From Acanthaster planci (taxonomy: Eukaryota > Echinodermata > Asteroidea > Valvatida > Acanthasteridae): a DNA stretch of 64,000 bases. This document shows positions 24,530 through 35,654 of this stretch, piece after piece (positions within the stretch are counted from its first letter, which is position 1; the number at the start of each line of letters is the position of its first letter). The DNA lies in the NCBI RefSeq assembly GCF_001949145.1, contig NW_019091570.1, forward strand, positions 514,664 to 578,663. Direction: 5' to 3'. The notes under the pieces were generated by a model. The model was not told the origin of the DNA, ran no database searches, and saw only the letters and a list, made by a program, of their open reading frames with translations. The translations under genes and the position numbers were made by a program.

Positions 24530-24979
24530 GGGCTGTCCCAAATATCTGAGTATTCAATTGATTATCGAATATTCGAATATTATTTTCCAAAATTGAATAA
24601 TTGAATGCAAAATTTGTGAAAAGGGAGAATTTACTTTTGTTTTAAATGAGAAAAACTGCACTCTGGAGGCTTGTTTTGAGCAGATTCAAATGAAAACAGA
24701 CAGAAATCTTCTGATTCAAAAGTAAATTATTCATTAGAAATTTTAATTTAAATGGATTAGAAATTTTCAAAATGGCAAAAAGTATTGCTTGGAACTCTTA
24801 AATCTTGATAAATCGTGGCTGGAGTGATTATAATGTACAATTGTGTGCATTATTGGAACTGATTTTGTCAACGGTTGTTCATCAACTATCAGCTGGTTAA
24901 TACGACTGAATGTTCGGATATTCATTTGAATTGAAGGTTGAATATTCGAATAGTGAGTTATTCCAAATGACTCAGCCCA
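24530..24979 (+). mobile_element. hAT-like MITE with near-identical flanking duplication
   Basis: The left end is GGGCTGTCCCAAATATCTGAG; the right end reads in reverse GGGCTGAGTCATTTGGAATA. Subterminal GAATATTCGAATA blocks occur near both ends. The element is flanked by AGTACGATGTA (24519-24529) and AGTATGATGTA (24980-24990), which differ by one base. Such short GGGCTG-type TIRs with AT-rich TTCGAATA interiors are usual for non-autonomous hAT elements, whose duplication is normally 8 bp. The exact boundary within the 11-bp match cannot be fixed. No transposase is encoded. Confidence 0.6.
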
Positions 24980-25142
24980 AGTATGATGTAGACAGTTCCA
25001 CCCCACTAGAGTCAGGAATACTATGGCAAATATTCAGTTGAATTGAAGGTTGAATATTCGAATAGTGAGTTATTCCAATTGACTCAGCCCAAGTACAATG
25101 TAGACAGTTCCAGCCCACTAGAGTCAGGAATACTATGGCAAC
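24919..25142 (+). repeat. Tandem duplication of MITE tail plus flank (112-bp unit)
   Basis: Units 24919-25030 and 25031-25142 are almost identical. Both start TATTCA-TTGAATTGAAGG, pass through GAATAGTGAGTTATTCCAA and GACTCAGCCCAAGTA, and end GAGTCAGGAATACTATGGCAA. The duplication includes the target-site copy and about 40 bp of host flank, so it occurred after the MITE inserted. Confidence 0.9.
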
Positions 25143-25599
25143 AGACAGTTGTTCATGTTTCACAATTATAGTAGGATTAATGAAGATTCATCACCAGCAT
25201 TATCGGCCTGTATGTAGCAAACATCACAAGAAGTAGTAGGTGTAGGCTTAAATTTTGGATTGAATTGTCATGTAAATTCCACGATTTCACACAGTCGTTC
25301 TTACAGTTCTAGAAGTAACATAGCCATACGAATGTTACGATTGCTAGGATTGCCCCACGTTTTGATAAAAACTGTCACTGTGCCTGTACCAGGATAGTTT
25401 CGAACATACTGAAAGCTTTCCTGGCCCTTCCCAATCTATCACTACCAGGGCCAACAGAACTCCAGACGGTGTTTCCAGATTCACACAGATGCCGTTACAT
25501 GCTTCACCAGGGACTACTGGGGCAAATATCGTGACAGCATGACTTAGGCTTTGCCCAATCTTGAATCTCTTTTCTTTCAGTGTTGTCCAACTTAAACAG

Positions 25600-25900
25600 T
25601 ATGATCTCACCAAGTGGAGATCATCCTGAAGATACCAAAATTTTCACTCCGGCTAATACCCAGGATGATGCATATAAGTTACAGCACGACAATGAAGAGC
25701 TCCACATGTGGTCTCGAAACTGGCTGCTTAAGTCCAATGCAGGGACCCAGAAGTTGACTACTACAAGGAATGAAACTAGATCTTGATCAGGAAATAGATT
25801 TTGGAGTGTTTATCACCAACAACTGCAAGTCAAGTGTCCAATGTGCAGCACAGAAAGCAATGTGCAGTTTAAGATAGCCCAGGTTGGACGTTGTCATTTC
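25600..25900 (+). pseudogene. LINE reverse-transcriptase relic
   Basis: An open stretch encodes EDTKIFTPANTQDDAYKLQ, then ELHMWSRNWLLKSNAGTQKL. After frame damage it gives LDQEIDFGVFITNNCKSSVQ and CAAQKAM. This is the post-catalytic RT region of jockey/CR1-type LINEs: the A/E-DDTKIF box, the W-x-LKFN segment and the E-x-DLGV-x-I segment with QC-x-A-x-KA. The expected FADD is degenerate here (PED), so the polymerase active site is lost. Only about 300 bp is recognisable, and neither the element's 5' part nor its 3' end was found. It lies in antisense orientation within TIKI intron 2. Confidence 0.7.
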
Positions 25901-28900
25901 ATTACGCCTGACGTGCAGGGTATAAAAGTTGTGTACAAAACGACCATAAATTTGGTACTATTTTGTTCTTGGTTTACCTTGTTGAAAAAAATAATTTTTC
26001 ACTTTTACAAGTTCTTCGAGGCCTTATCTATCCGTCTAGGGGTTTAGGAATTTCAAAACGAACCATGGACTGCAAAATCGAGGAAAATACGTGAGAGACA
26101 ACGTTACTTTTGTAGACGTAATTCATCCGTTCTCGAGCTGTAAAGGGCCTGCACGTGGAATCCGAGCTGCGTGTAAGCACTACGCGTGCGCGATTTCCAG
26201 CGAAAAGGCCTGTTGCACGCCTGCTACGCGGAGGCCGTGACTGGTACCCGGCTTTAACCCGCGTGCAGTCGAGACGATACAAAATGCAGTTCTGTTTTTG
26301 TCAGATCGGGGCTTCTGATTGACATTGACCAATTAACCCACTATTGGTTACCCCTAAAATGTTCATATTTTGTTCTGCTTTAAATTTCGGTTTAAAAACA
26401 TAAAATTGCGACACAAGCTGCTATTTTATAAGAATAACCTCGGTTGGCGTAGAAGGCTTTGCATTTGCAGGGTTCTTGTAGTTGTACGGCAAGAAGTTCC
26501 TCAACGATCTCTCTTTGAAAGTGTTTAACATGTTTAATTTGTTCGTAGAGTTTTATTGGTTAAAGGTGTACAAATACACAATATTGTAGAGATCCGATTT
26601 TTATTAAAATGAAACAGTAACTTATCTTGATAATTGAGGAATAAAAAGAGGATTACACCGCGGGCATGATGATCGTGATGAACAGGCGAGAGCGATGCTA
26701 TACTGATGGGGAACACCGTATCAGTGCAGGGGCAGTACTGGCGCGCACACGTGCGGCAAGTAACGATCACGCACAAATCGTGTTGTTGATCTGCCTCTCC
26801 TTTTTTTATTCGTAGACTACACATACAATAAGCAGACTGAATTGGTAATTGGCAGTGACGAGTTGGATTTTAGAGCAATGGACAAATAGCTAGACTGTGT
26901 CGAAGTCTTTAAACCTCAAGGTAGGTGATTTTTCGTTTTTAAATTCAGGCCCAAGAGATTGTTAATCGCCGTTTTTGACTCTCATATCAGTCTAGTTTAT
27001 TAAAAAAATATCTAGCCAGCGCTTTCTGGAAATTTCTCCATCTCTAAAAAAAACGTATTCAGTATAACTTTTAAAATGGAACAAATCAACAGATATTAGT
27101 AAATTGCTCGCAACAGAAATGTGCCAAAGCCTTGCTGGATAATTAATACCCTCTCCCCTCGACATGTAACTGCCGGGTCCGTCAACTTCTATCGAATTTT
27201 GTGGACAGCTTTTGTCTGTCTATTTTAAGTTCGCCTATTAACAAATAAAATACATGCTCAAAAATGGCCGTGCAAATCGCCGTGCAGGTAACCAGGCCAA
27301 CTGTCACCAACGCACGCCACAGCCTCGTATACCCAGCAAGAAATGAGACCGAGGGGTACCCCCCCCAACATGCCCAATCCCTATACACATTCCAGACTAT
27401 TGTTACTTAACACTGCCCCCCCCCAAGATGTCTGAAAGGAATTCCCCAGAATCCTGCGAGACAATGACCAACACAAAGCAGGGGGGGTTCTCTCCGTCTC
27501 ATACCTTGCTGCATATGTAGCCTCGCCCCCGGCCCGATGTTGTGTGTACTCGGCATGGAGATCAATGGTACTCGTGGCTGAGAAACACCGTTCCGTTAAG
27601 CAGTGAGCGTTTTCGAAACCTGATTCGTTTAGACTTCACTGAGTTTCGCTGGTTTCTGTCAGAACATGTAGTTTCGATGTGCGTGTACGCGGTTCGGGGC
27701 GCGCACTTTACGAATTGCATGCACTGGAGAACGGCTGAAAAGTCCACAACAATGGCAAGAATTAACGTTACGTCCGACTTGATTTTCCCGTTTTTGTCTT
27801 TGGTGGTGATGTGTCGAATTTCTTAACCCACCGGATGTGGAGATAAGGACGCATGGGAGTTACAGGCGTGAAATTGGCTCCTTGGTAAAGGTAGAAGTGT
27901 TGCAAATTTTAGTTACAAAATTTTTCGCCCAATTTTCGACATTTCGTATCCAGGACTCCCCGTAACGCAGTACGGTCAGGGAGTCAACCTAGACTAGTCT
28001 CCCATCCTACGTCACAAATGACAAAAATACCAACTCCTTTAAGATTGAGCTTGACAGGCACTGGAAAGAAATGAGGTTTATAAAGGTCACAGCCTACTCA
28101 ATTACTCCAAGTGTAAATAAAGATGGCACCCAAGATTATCCCACCGTGGGGAGCTGGTAAGATATCTCCTTGTTCTTCATCTTCATAGTATGACAAATGT
28201 GTGCAAATGTGTCTTGGTACAAACGACAGGTCGAGGGATTTTCTCAGGACGAGACAGCTCACTGATTTCCCCGAACGAGTGCGCCGGGCGTACGGTGCAA
28301 GAACTGCATATCGAGTACCGGCCGTGTGTACTGTGTCCATCAACCTATTACCTGTCAATCGTAGGCGCCTTACTACGAAAGACCCACTTACAGTACATGT
28401 ACATGACTCGCTGCACTCTTGTATGGCGTGTTCAACGTGTATAGAACAGGTACGTTCTCCAGAGATTCAACACAAAGGAAACAATTATTCGCATATTTTC
28501 ATCAGGAAAATTACTGACATATCAGTTTCAGAGTCAGAGCAGAATTTCTGCACAAACTCTTTAGGGGAGAGGGTAACTTTTTTTGGGGGGGGGCATTTAG
28601 GAATTTCTTCATGTACCTAAACCTTCCGGTGGCAGATCAGCATCATGCGTCGTTCCCTCATGAAAAGGAAACTCAACTATAGATAGAAAGATGGACGGGG
28701 CAATCCTTGTGCAAGATTTGTTGGGGTATTAATTTCCCGTCATTTCACTGGTATTCCATTTAGTCCGTGGCAGAACGGGGGGATTGCAAGTTGCAACCCC
28801 CAACCCCCCGGGCGGCGGGGCCCCTCTAGATCCACCTCTGCCCTTTATGATTCATGCACCTTTAGTAAGGAGTATAAGACCTTCAGACGCCTTGTGGAAA

Positions 28901-30030
28901 GAAACGAGATAATCGTGACTTCACGTGTCTTTAGTACAGTCGTTTTTCCAGATCACAAAAATTATTCTGTAGTCCACGTTGTGTGTTGGAGATATTTAAA
29001 CAATTATTTTCAAACCTAAGCTTTTAATTTGGACTTACAGGATCGACGAAAATAACGACGACACTTTTCCTAGTTCTGGATCGGTTTAACCAGTTCCGGA
29101 TCACGACAAAAACTTCTCTAAGAATAACACTACAATAAAAACAGCGGCGTATCCAGCTTTCAGGGTGTAGGGGGATTCAGAAGCGAATGCAGCTTCAGGC
29201 TCATTCAACATAATGTTGGGGGAGGAAAAAATCGAAAGCCTTAGGCCTACTCACTGTCCCAACATCCTTGTCTTCCCACCCTGGCGTTGTTTTCTTAGGA
29301 TTTTGTTGCTAATATCTGATAAATAAATATACCGATTACTTTCTTTCGTACTCACCTGTGAAGAATAAAATTGTTTTTTAAAAAAGCAAGTTCTCCCCAC
29401 CTCCCCGCTGGATGGATGAATAGTAACCATATGAGAATTCCACTTTTCAAACAGAACCACTGTAACAAGTTGACTTTCTAACGAAGATTTCTTAATTTAA
29501 TTCCAATGAATTAAAAAAGTAGAGCTTGCATAAATTTGGACTCAGCTGTATACACAGCGAGTTATCAACAATACTGCCTATCCCCGCGCCCAAATTGATG
29601 AACGCGTTTCGTCACATACAAAATCTGGCCAATTTCTTTTGTAAAAAATTTCTGAGAACATATTTTGTATAACGAGAAGCTTACATTTAACCTTTCACAC
29701 AGAACACAAAAGCGATCCGAAATTCGGAAAACCGACTGCACTTGACTGTCAAAACGTATAAGATGTCCATGTAACTCCGGATTGGCTCATCGCCGACGAA
29801 GAGCAACAATAAACGGCATAGCTTTTAGTGTTACATTATGAGACCTCACTCGCTCTGATATGCCGTAGCCGGACGCGCTTTAAAAGTTTGTATCATTCGT
29901 TTCCGAGAAAGAATCGGACGATCCCTGAACTAATGTTGGACGCGGCCTGTCTTCAGAATCACCGTAACTTCCCGTGTCGATTCCCCAGGAAATGAATAAC
30001 ATCATACTTTATTCAGCACACACTTCTTCG
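25901..30030. other. Intronic sequence with CpG-rich islands
   Basis: CpG density rises at about 26090-26290 (GCACTACGCGTGCGCG) and 26650-26780, and again around 28200-28380, unlike the AT-rich flanks. This could mark an internal promoter/enhancer or a GC-rich repeat. I found no exon with supporting splice sites. Low-complexity C and G runs occur at 27359-27367 and 28585-28595. Confidence 0.4.
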
Positions 30031-30086
30031 GAGAGAGAAAAGAGGGGGAGGAGATGGGGGGAGGGAAAGGGAAGAAGGAGAAAATC
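30031..30086. repeat. Polypurine (GA-rich) tract
   Basis: The tract is an almost uninterrupted purine run of GGGGGAGGAG and GGGAAAGGGAAGAAGGAG type, about 55 bp long. Such tracts can adopt triplex structures. No other feature is attached. Confidence 0.75.
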
Positions 30087-30119
30087 ATGATTCGAGGTTT
30101 ATAATCCATTAATCTTTAT

Positions 30120-30189
30120 TAAAGGCGCACGTGGCACCCTGGTGGCAACACGAAACCAAGTGCGAGTGGCGAAGCCACGAGCGCCTTTA
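30120..30189. repeat. Compact 70-bp palindromic block
   Basis: The block starts TAAAGGCGC and ends with its exact complement GCGCCTTTA. Inside are a second hairpin, GTGGCGAAGCCAC, and GGCACCCTGGTGGC. It is GC-rich in an AT-rich setting. It could be a very short MITE or a structured RNA. Confidence 0.6.
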
Positions 30190-30897
30190 CAATCTCCTGG
30201 AGAAGGTGTGTGCATTTCTTTATATTTCTCTACCGATTTGGTAGAGAACTTTCATAGATAATGCATTACATGTTGTGGATACTGACCGTAAAAATGTTGC
30301 ATCCGCACGCACGCACTTCGACTATTTGATCAACACGCGCTAACTTATCATGAGGATAGCCCTGGGGAAAGTTGTTAACCAAGCAGGTTGTACACTAAAA
30401 TGCGCGCCCATAGAAGACGGTGCAAAAAACGGGACAGAAATAGCGCAGCCTGGTGACTATCAGGAGGAGGCTGCCCCCACCCCGTTTTTCACCAGAAAAT
30501 CAATACATGTATTATGGCCAGAAGTTCAGTGTTCTTTTCAGTTTCTAGGAATTAGCCACGCGAATGTTGTTTTATTCGCCCTTCCCCGAAGACACCCCAT
30601 AGTAGTAAAACTACACGCCCAGCTCTGAACGTAGCCACCTCTAGGCAAAAGAGGCCAATAGGCCAACAGGTTCGAGGTTTTTGTGAACGAAATACCCCGA
30701 TTTGGAAGCAACCAGTCCACAATTCCCGATTTATATCTCTATGATTGCTCCCGATTATGGCACCCCCTATTGTAAATATCCCGTGGAATCATAAAATATT
30801 TCAATGAGCTCGCGCGTAGAAATCTAGCCATTTAGTAGAATTCACGATGCGTAATCTGTTGTGTGCGCCTTCTTTCATCAAGATTACCCACGGCTTG
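30190..30897. other. No recognised feature
   Basis: The sequence has moderate CpG and only short open frames. No protein family is recognised and no splice-bounded exon was seen. Confidence 0.4.
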
Positions 30898-31636
30898 TTG
30901 AGAATCAACATGGCGCGGCTAGATCGTACCCATAGTAACGAGGCTGCGTTACGTATCTTTCATGGCCGGTCCCCATCCCTATGGGTGCAGAATTTCTGGC
31001 CAGCTCATCAGCATTAATAGTGCCCCCACCGTATCTTTTGAAAAAAGGAGATTGGTTGACCCCCATAATGGTTAGATTGTGCAAATCGTTGTCAGGATCA
31101 ACTCTCTGGGTCTGAGCTTTCATATGAGAGCGGAACGGCTAAAAATGGTCTTAGGTGCCCAAGAAAGTTCAACCCCACTTGAAAAATGGCTGCAATCAGA
31201 CTTCGGAAAAATCACATTTTGGGAGGGGGGTGATTTTGTTTTGTGGGAATAATTAACAATAAATTGAAAGATTAGGGACCAGACAATAATGTCATTTGAG
31301 CTTCAGAAATCTCAGGGATGTTGTTGGTGTGCATGTTATTGGGCCCTGAACAGTGCCGATTTTACACTGTTTTCAATGGGGCTTGAATAAGTGGACTGTA
31401 CCCCTATTGTGTAGGTTCAGGGGCAACCTACGTACCTATGGGTACGATCTTGACTTTACGTTTATTCATCCCGAATAGCCAGTCAGCGTCATTTTTTGTA
31501 TTTACACGACCGGGGATACTGAAGGAATGCGTACACAGCCCATGAAGTCGAGGTTACATAGAGTTATATAAAAATGTAGGGTCCCAACCTCGTTTCCATG
31601 GGTAAGTTCTTGCCGCGCTATGTTGATTCCCACCAT
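30898..31636. repeat. Inverted module pair inside the foldback region
   Basis: The reverse complement of about 30898-30955 reads CCTCGTTACTATGGGTACGA, then CTAGCCGCGCCATGTTGATT. 31582-31636 reads AACCTCGTTTCCATGGGTAA, then CTTGCCGCGCTATGTTGATT. A further perfect 15-bp match, AGATCGTACCCATAG versus CTATGGGTACGATCT, joins 30920 to 31437. The left foldback arm is therefore wrapped by another, smaller inverted pair. Confidence 0.6.
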
Positions 31637-31917
31637 TCCTTGTGAGCTGACGCCTGGTATAGTATTATTTAAAATATCCTACTATTTTCGAAATTTAGAT
31701 TAGGACTTTATTCAGTGTGTTTACGCACGACGCAGATTTACTCGTGTGTTACGTGCAGGATAATACGTGGGCGCGAGCGTACAGCTTTTGAAATACGTGT
31801 GCAATTGACTTAACGTTTATGTATATTGATCCTGAATGGCCAGTCAGCGTCATGTCCGTATTCAACACAACTAGGGCTAGTGAAGGAACGCGCACAAAGC
31901 CCACGGAGTCGAGGTTG
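31451..31917 (+). repeat. Direct repeat pair within the foldback interior
   Basis: 31451-31555 and 31806-31917 share TGACTT-ACGTTTAT, CCAGTCAGCGTCAT, GAAGGAA-GCG-ACA-AGCCCA and GTCGAGGTT. The spacing is about 355 bp. Confidence 0.75.
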
Positions 31918-32611
31918 GGCCATCGCAGTCATCCTACGCGAGCTCGCGCGCGTGCTTGGTTCCCGAATGGCCTTGCTTTTTTGAACCACTGAACTGGCTC
32001 AAGGTCATACTTGCTTCTGCGGATGATTTAACCCTAACTAAGGGTGGTTCCAAGCGTACTGATCGGTAATCTTTTCCCAGGATCATTTGATCCCAGTAAA
32101 GCTGATTGTCAAGTCACAATAATAAACAATAAGCACCGGTAACGAGGTGAAACTGGTGCCAGACATTAATGAACAGACAAAGGTTGGTCTGGTAGGATCT
32201 GTCTAGTAAGGGGTGCTAATAATCCTGGGTCTCAGGGATAATCTAGGCAATGGACAGAATGGTTACCGGAACCCGATACTGTGACAGACAGGCAATCAAA
32301 CACTAATGAAGAAAACTTCCATCATGAAGAAGACAAATGTTTTAAAGTAGGACATTCAAGAAATTCAGTTTGAATTTTTTTTTAATTTCTTTTTGAATTT
32401 AAGTCTGACTCGAGCCAACGTGACCGGCCCATTAGAATGGCATTTGTCTTTGTTTTCCTTGGTATTAAACGGCTGCAAATACATGTATTTCATCAAAACA
32501 ACAGCGGAATAACTAAAACAGTTCAGTCAGAAATGGTTGTAGTATTTCAAAAGGGGAAAAGTTAAACTGACTTGGCCATGTCTGTAACCCAAATCAGTTA
32601 ATTTATGTGTT

Positions 32612-33290
32612 AAAGGTAGTGTATGAGATTTGCATGAACTGCAATTTGCCAACATTTTCCGATTTTACTTTGTGTATCATTTCACGGATTTGTTTCATTT
32701 TTTGAGTTCACGTCTTTGAGAAAAATCGAGAAAAACGCTGTTCATTTTGAACACTCATTGGTTGCAGGCCAGTAAGTACATGCACGTCCAAAGATTGCCT
32801 GCGCCGACCGAATCACGCGGACCGAATCACGGTTTGTAGGCTGTCAAATTCTCTGCTATTAGAGAAAGGGGGAAGATGAAATCTGCCAGCAGGACTGTCA
32901 GCTTGAAGTCTGAAATACTGGACCAAACGGGGCCATCCAAATTGCTATATTTAGCCATGGAGTGTACGCATCAATTTAAATGGCGATGGGTCTAATGACT
33001 GTTCTTTTATTAGGGATGATTATCTCTGGAGAGAAATATGTTCAACACTCATCGGTTAAGCCACTGAAAATTGAAAGGAAAATGAAAGATGGGGTAGTGA
33101 GCTTTAATTTTAAATGTGTCTGAGAAACTTGTATTTTTGACGATTTTTTGGAAGTGGGGGTATTTACCACTGACGTCTATGGCAGCTTATTTCAAGGTCT
33201 GCATCCAAAAGTGAAAGTCGCTTAATTTTCTCTCAAAAATCCATGGGCCATAGGACTTTCGTGAGTGCCTGGACAATGCACTGTCCAGGC
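32612..33290. repeat. Dispersed repeat, long copy (partner at 6016-6330)
   Basis: It shares AAAGGTAGTGTA, TTTGAGAAAAATC-AGAAAAAC and AATCCATGGGCCA blocks with the copy at 6016 in the same orientation. It lies wholly between the arms of the foldback structure, so it may be the core of that element, with the 6016 copy an arm-less deletion form. Confidence 0.6.
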
Positions 33291-33520
33291 CGTTTTCTAG
33301 ACCAATCATGGCCCTCAAAAATGCACTTTTCCATGGCTTCACCTTGTATAGTGGTTGGCAAATTTACTTCAAGTTTGTGTGCCCTCTTCAACAAGCAACG
33401 CTGAGAGTTTGTCGAATAAGCACCGTTTCATTGTGCAGTGAATTGACTGCAGTCACCGCATGCAGTCACTGCGCGACCTGAGTACACCCACATGTGCACT
33501 ATCATAAGCATTTTATAGCA

Positions 33521-33521
33521 N
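33521..33521. other. Single ambiguous base
   Basis: One N lies at the inner edge of the right foldback arm, a place where reads from the two arms could disagree. Confidence 0.95.
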
Positions 33522-34114
33522 AAAACAGTGTAAAATCAGCACTGTTCAGGGCCCAATAGCATGCACGCCAACATCCCTGAGATTTCTGAAACACAAATGA
33601 AATTCTTGTCTGGTCACTTATCTTTCAATTTTAAATTATTCTCACAAAAGAACCCCCCCAAAAGTGACTTTTCCAAAGTCTGATTGCAGCCATTTTTCAA
33701 GTGGCAACCCTCAACATTTTTCGGGCACTTAGGACCATTTTTCAACTGTAGTTTTTAGCCTTTCTGCTCTCATATGAAAGCTCAAAGACCCAGGGAGTTG
33801 ATCCCGGCAACGATTTACACGATCTCACCATTTTGGGGGCCAAACAATCTCCTTTTTCAAAAGATACCGTGGGGGGCACTTTTAATGCTAGAGAGCTGGC
33901 CAGAAATTCTCACTTGAATTAGTGGTCTGCATCCTACACAGTCATTGCTCGCTCTTCAGACGTAGTACATGTATACCGTACCTGTATGTCGGTCAAGACC
34001 AGTCCACACCCCGTAGTGCCCATCATGAGCACTTTATGTGTCAAAAGAAGTTCTTTTCTTCTTTTTCCAAGCGATTCGTTGACTTCATATACTTTAAGAC
34101 TCAGGAACATTGAA

Positions 34115-34294
34115 ATGAGAAACAGTTACAGTTTAAGAGGTCGGAGGAAAACCCCAGAGGATTATTCTGGGTACTAAAATTATTATGGGTACTGGGACTA
34201 AAACCCAATCCACAAGTGGACCGAGCCGGGAATCGAACCCGGACCGCAGAGGTGGAAGGCGAGGAAAGAACCACTAAGCCAACCCAACTCTCCT
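34115..34294 (-). mobile_element. tRNA-derived SINE
   Basis: On the minus strand a tRNA-like head (about 34294 to 34219) carries an A-box TGGCTTAGTGG (34281-34271) and a B-box GGTTCGATTCC (34239-34229) at normal tRNA spacing, with GGTCCGGGTTCGATTCCCGG forming the T-arm. It continues into a non-tRNA body (ACTTGTGGATTGGG, then AGTCCCAGTACCC). The 5' and 3' acceptor halves do not pair well, so this is a SINE or tRNA pseudogene rather than a functional tRNA. The tail boundary near 34115 is approximate. Confidence 0.6.
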
Positions 34295-34657
34295 AAATAT
34301 GGTAACTTCATGTATCCTTGCATTTGGGGCATGAGAGTTACTGTGACTGGAAAAACAGGAAGCTAAATGTCTCAAAATTGGAGATTTTGTTTGAGACAAA
34401 CAGGCTTCGCCATGAACTCCGAAGGAGCGGCCATATTAGCGTTTTGGGCATCACCTTAAAGCCAATGAAATCCGATTTATTGTTTCTCGTCTGGGGTTTT
34501 TCAAATTTAGATGCGTTTTCTTTTTTCCTTTTCATTAGGCCTATTCCTTATTTTCTATCACGGAAAGATAACATCCTTTTCACATGCATAAGACCTATGT
34601 GGTTCCGTCACCCGATCTTTGGTGTGTCTGGAATTTGGGCGTAGTAGGGCAATATTG

Positions 34658-34780
34658 AGACTCGACAACATGGACTCGGACTTGAGCCGGACTCGGACAA
34701 AAATGGACTCGGGCTTGGCTCAGACTCGGTCCCTCGTGGAATCCGCTTGGCTCGGACTAGATGGACTCGACTTCGTCACT
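34658..34780 (+). repeat. Degenerate GACTCG-type tandem repeat
   Basis: The motif GACTCGGACTTG and variants (GACTCGACAACATGGACTCG, CTCGGACAAAAATGGACTCG) recurs irregularly about every 12-24 bases. Similar, weaker GACT-rich strings occur near 13675, 21366 and 59700. Confidence 0.65.
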
Positions 34781-35654
34781 GGTACACCTGCCTACTTTAG
34801 TTCAGACGGGCTACAATAACTAAACAACTGTTTAACGAGAGTGATTCTTAATGCTCTTTCCTGGACTATATCAGCATAGAGGTAGATACCAGGCACCGTC
34901 ACCACTACCATCTCGATAAGAATGTCCCACATTATGAGGATTATAAATCGTCACCAACACCACGAAGTAATACAAATCTATAGATGTGTGCGCGCTTCAA
35001 CGCGTACTTTATAGAAATAGATATTTTCGTTTTCATGAAGAGGCACAAATGTCTTGCGTCGCGTGCTCCGTGATTTGCCGTATTCAGAAACTGACATTCT
35101 CCTTAATTTACACAGTTACGAGTATTAAGAGCATTTTTATTTCAGTTTAGTCACCCATTTACGGGTAAAATAAAATGATTTTAGACATTTAAAGCTTTTT
35201 TCTATGCTATATTGACAAAGCACACATGATTTGTGCTTCTTCGTGAAAACGAAAACGAGTCACAATTGCAAATCAAATTGCAAATCAGTTGCTGCGCGCC
35301 ATTAGGACAGATGACTCAAACATATTTTCCAATATCTTAGGACCCTGGGGTTGAACAAATAATCACAAATGTCAGTACCTAAATCTCTATAGAGTAACCA
35401 TCTTTAAACTGTTCTCCCTTTCAAAACCATCAAGATTCATATCATGATTTTCAGGATTTTTATCTTTTCCCTCTGTTTTCACTTTTTAACTTTTCCAGTT
35501 TGGTTTTATTCGGTCTACTTTATTTTTTTGTATTACTTGTTTTATGATTATTTATTTTCATTTTTTTCCTTTATACTTGCGAGTCCTTGTTGAGGTAGGT
35601 CCCCTAGTCAAGTACATGTACAAAGACAAGTTAAGAAGTAAACGCCATGACAAC
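34781..35654. other. Intronic sequence with no recognised feature
   Basis: AT-rich sequence with T-rich runs at 35440-35570. No coding or element signal was seen. Confidence 0.4.

Larger units (their letters stand above)
30989..33910. mobile_element. Foldback-like structure with about 390-bp inverted arms
   Basis: The left arm is 30989-31374 and the right arm 33522-33910, in inverted orientation with the same block order throughout. Shared blocks include AGAATTTCTGGCCAGCT, the ATACGGTGGGGGCACT region (complement), CTTTCATATGAGAGC, TGGCTGCAATCAGACTT, CTCAGGGATGTTG, GGGCCCTGAACAGTG and TTTTACACTGTTTT. The 2.1-kb interior holds a direct repeat pair and a long copy of the repeat at 6016, but no transposase frame that I can see. 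Paired long arms around a non-coding centre fit a foldback/MULE-like non-autonomous element or two inverted copies of one repeat. No target-site duplication was identified. Confidence 0.7.
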
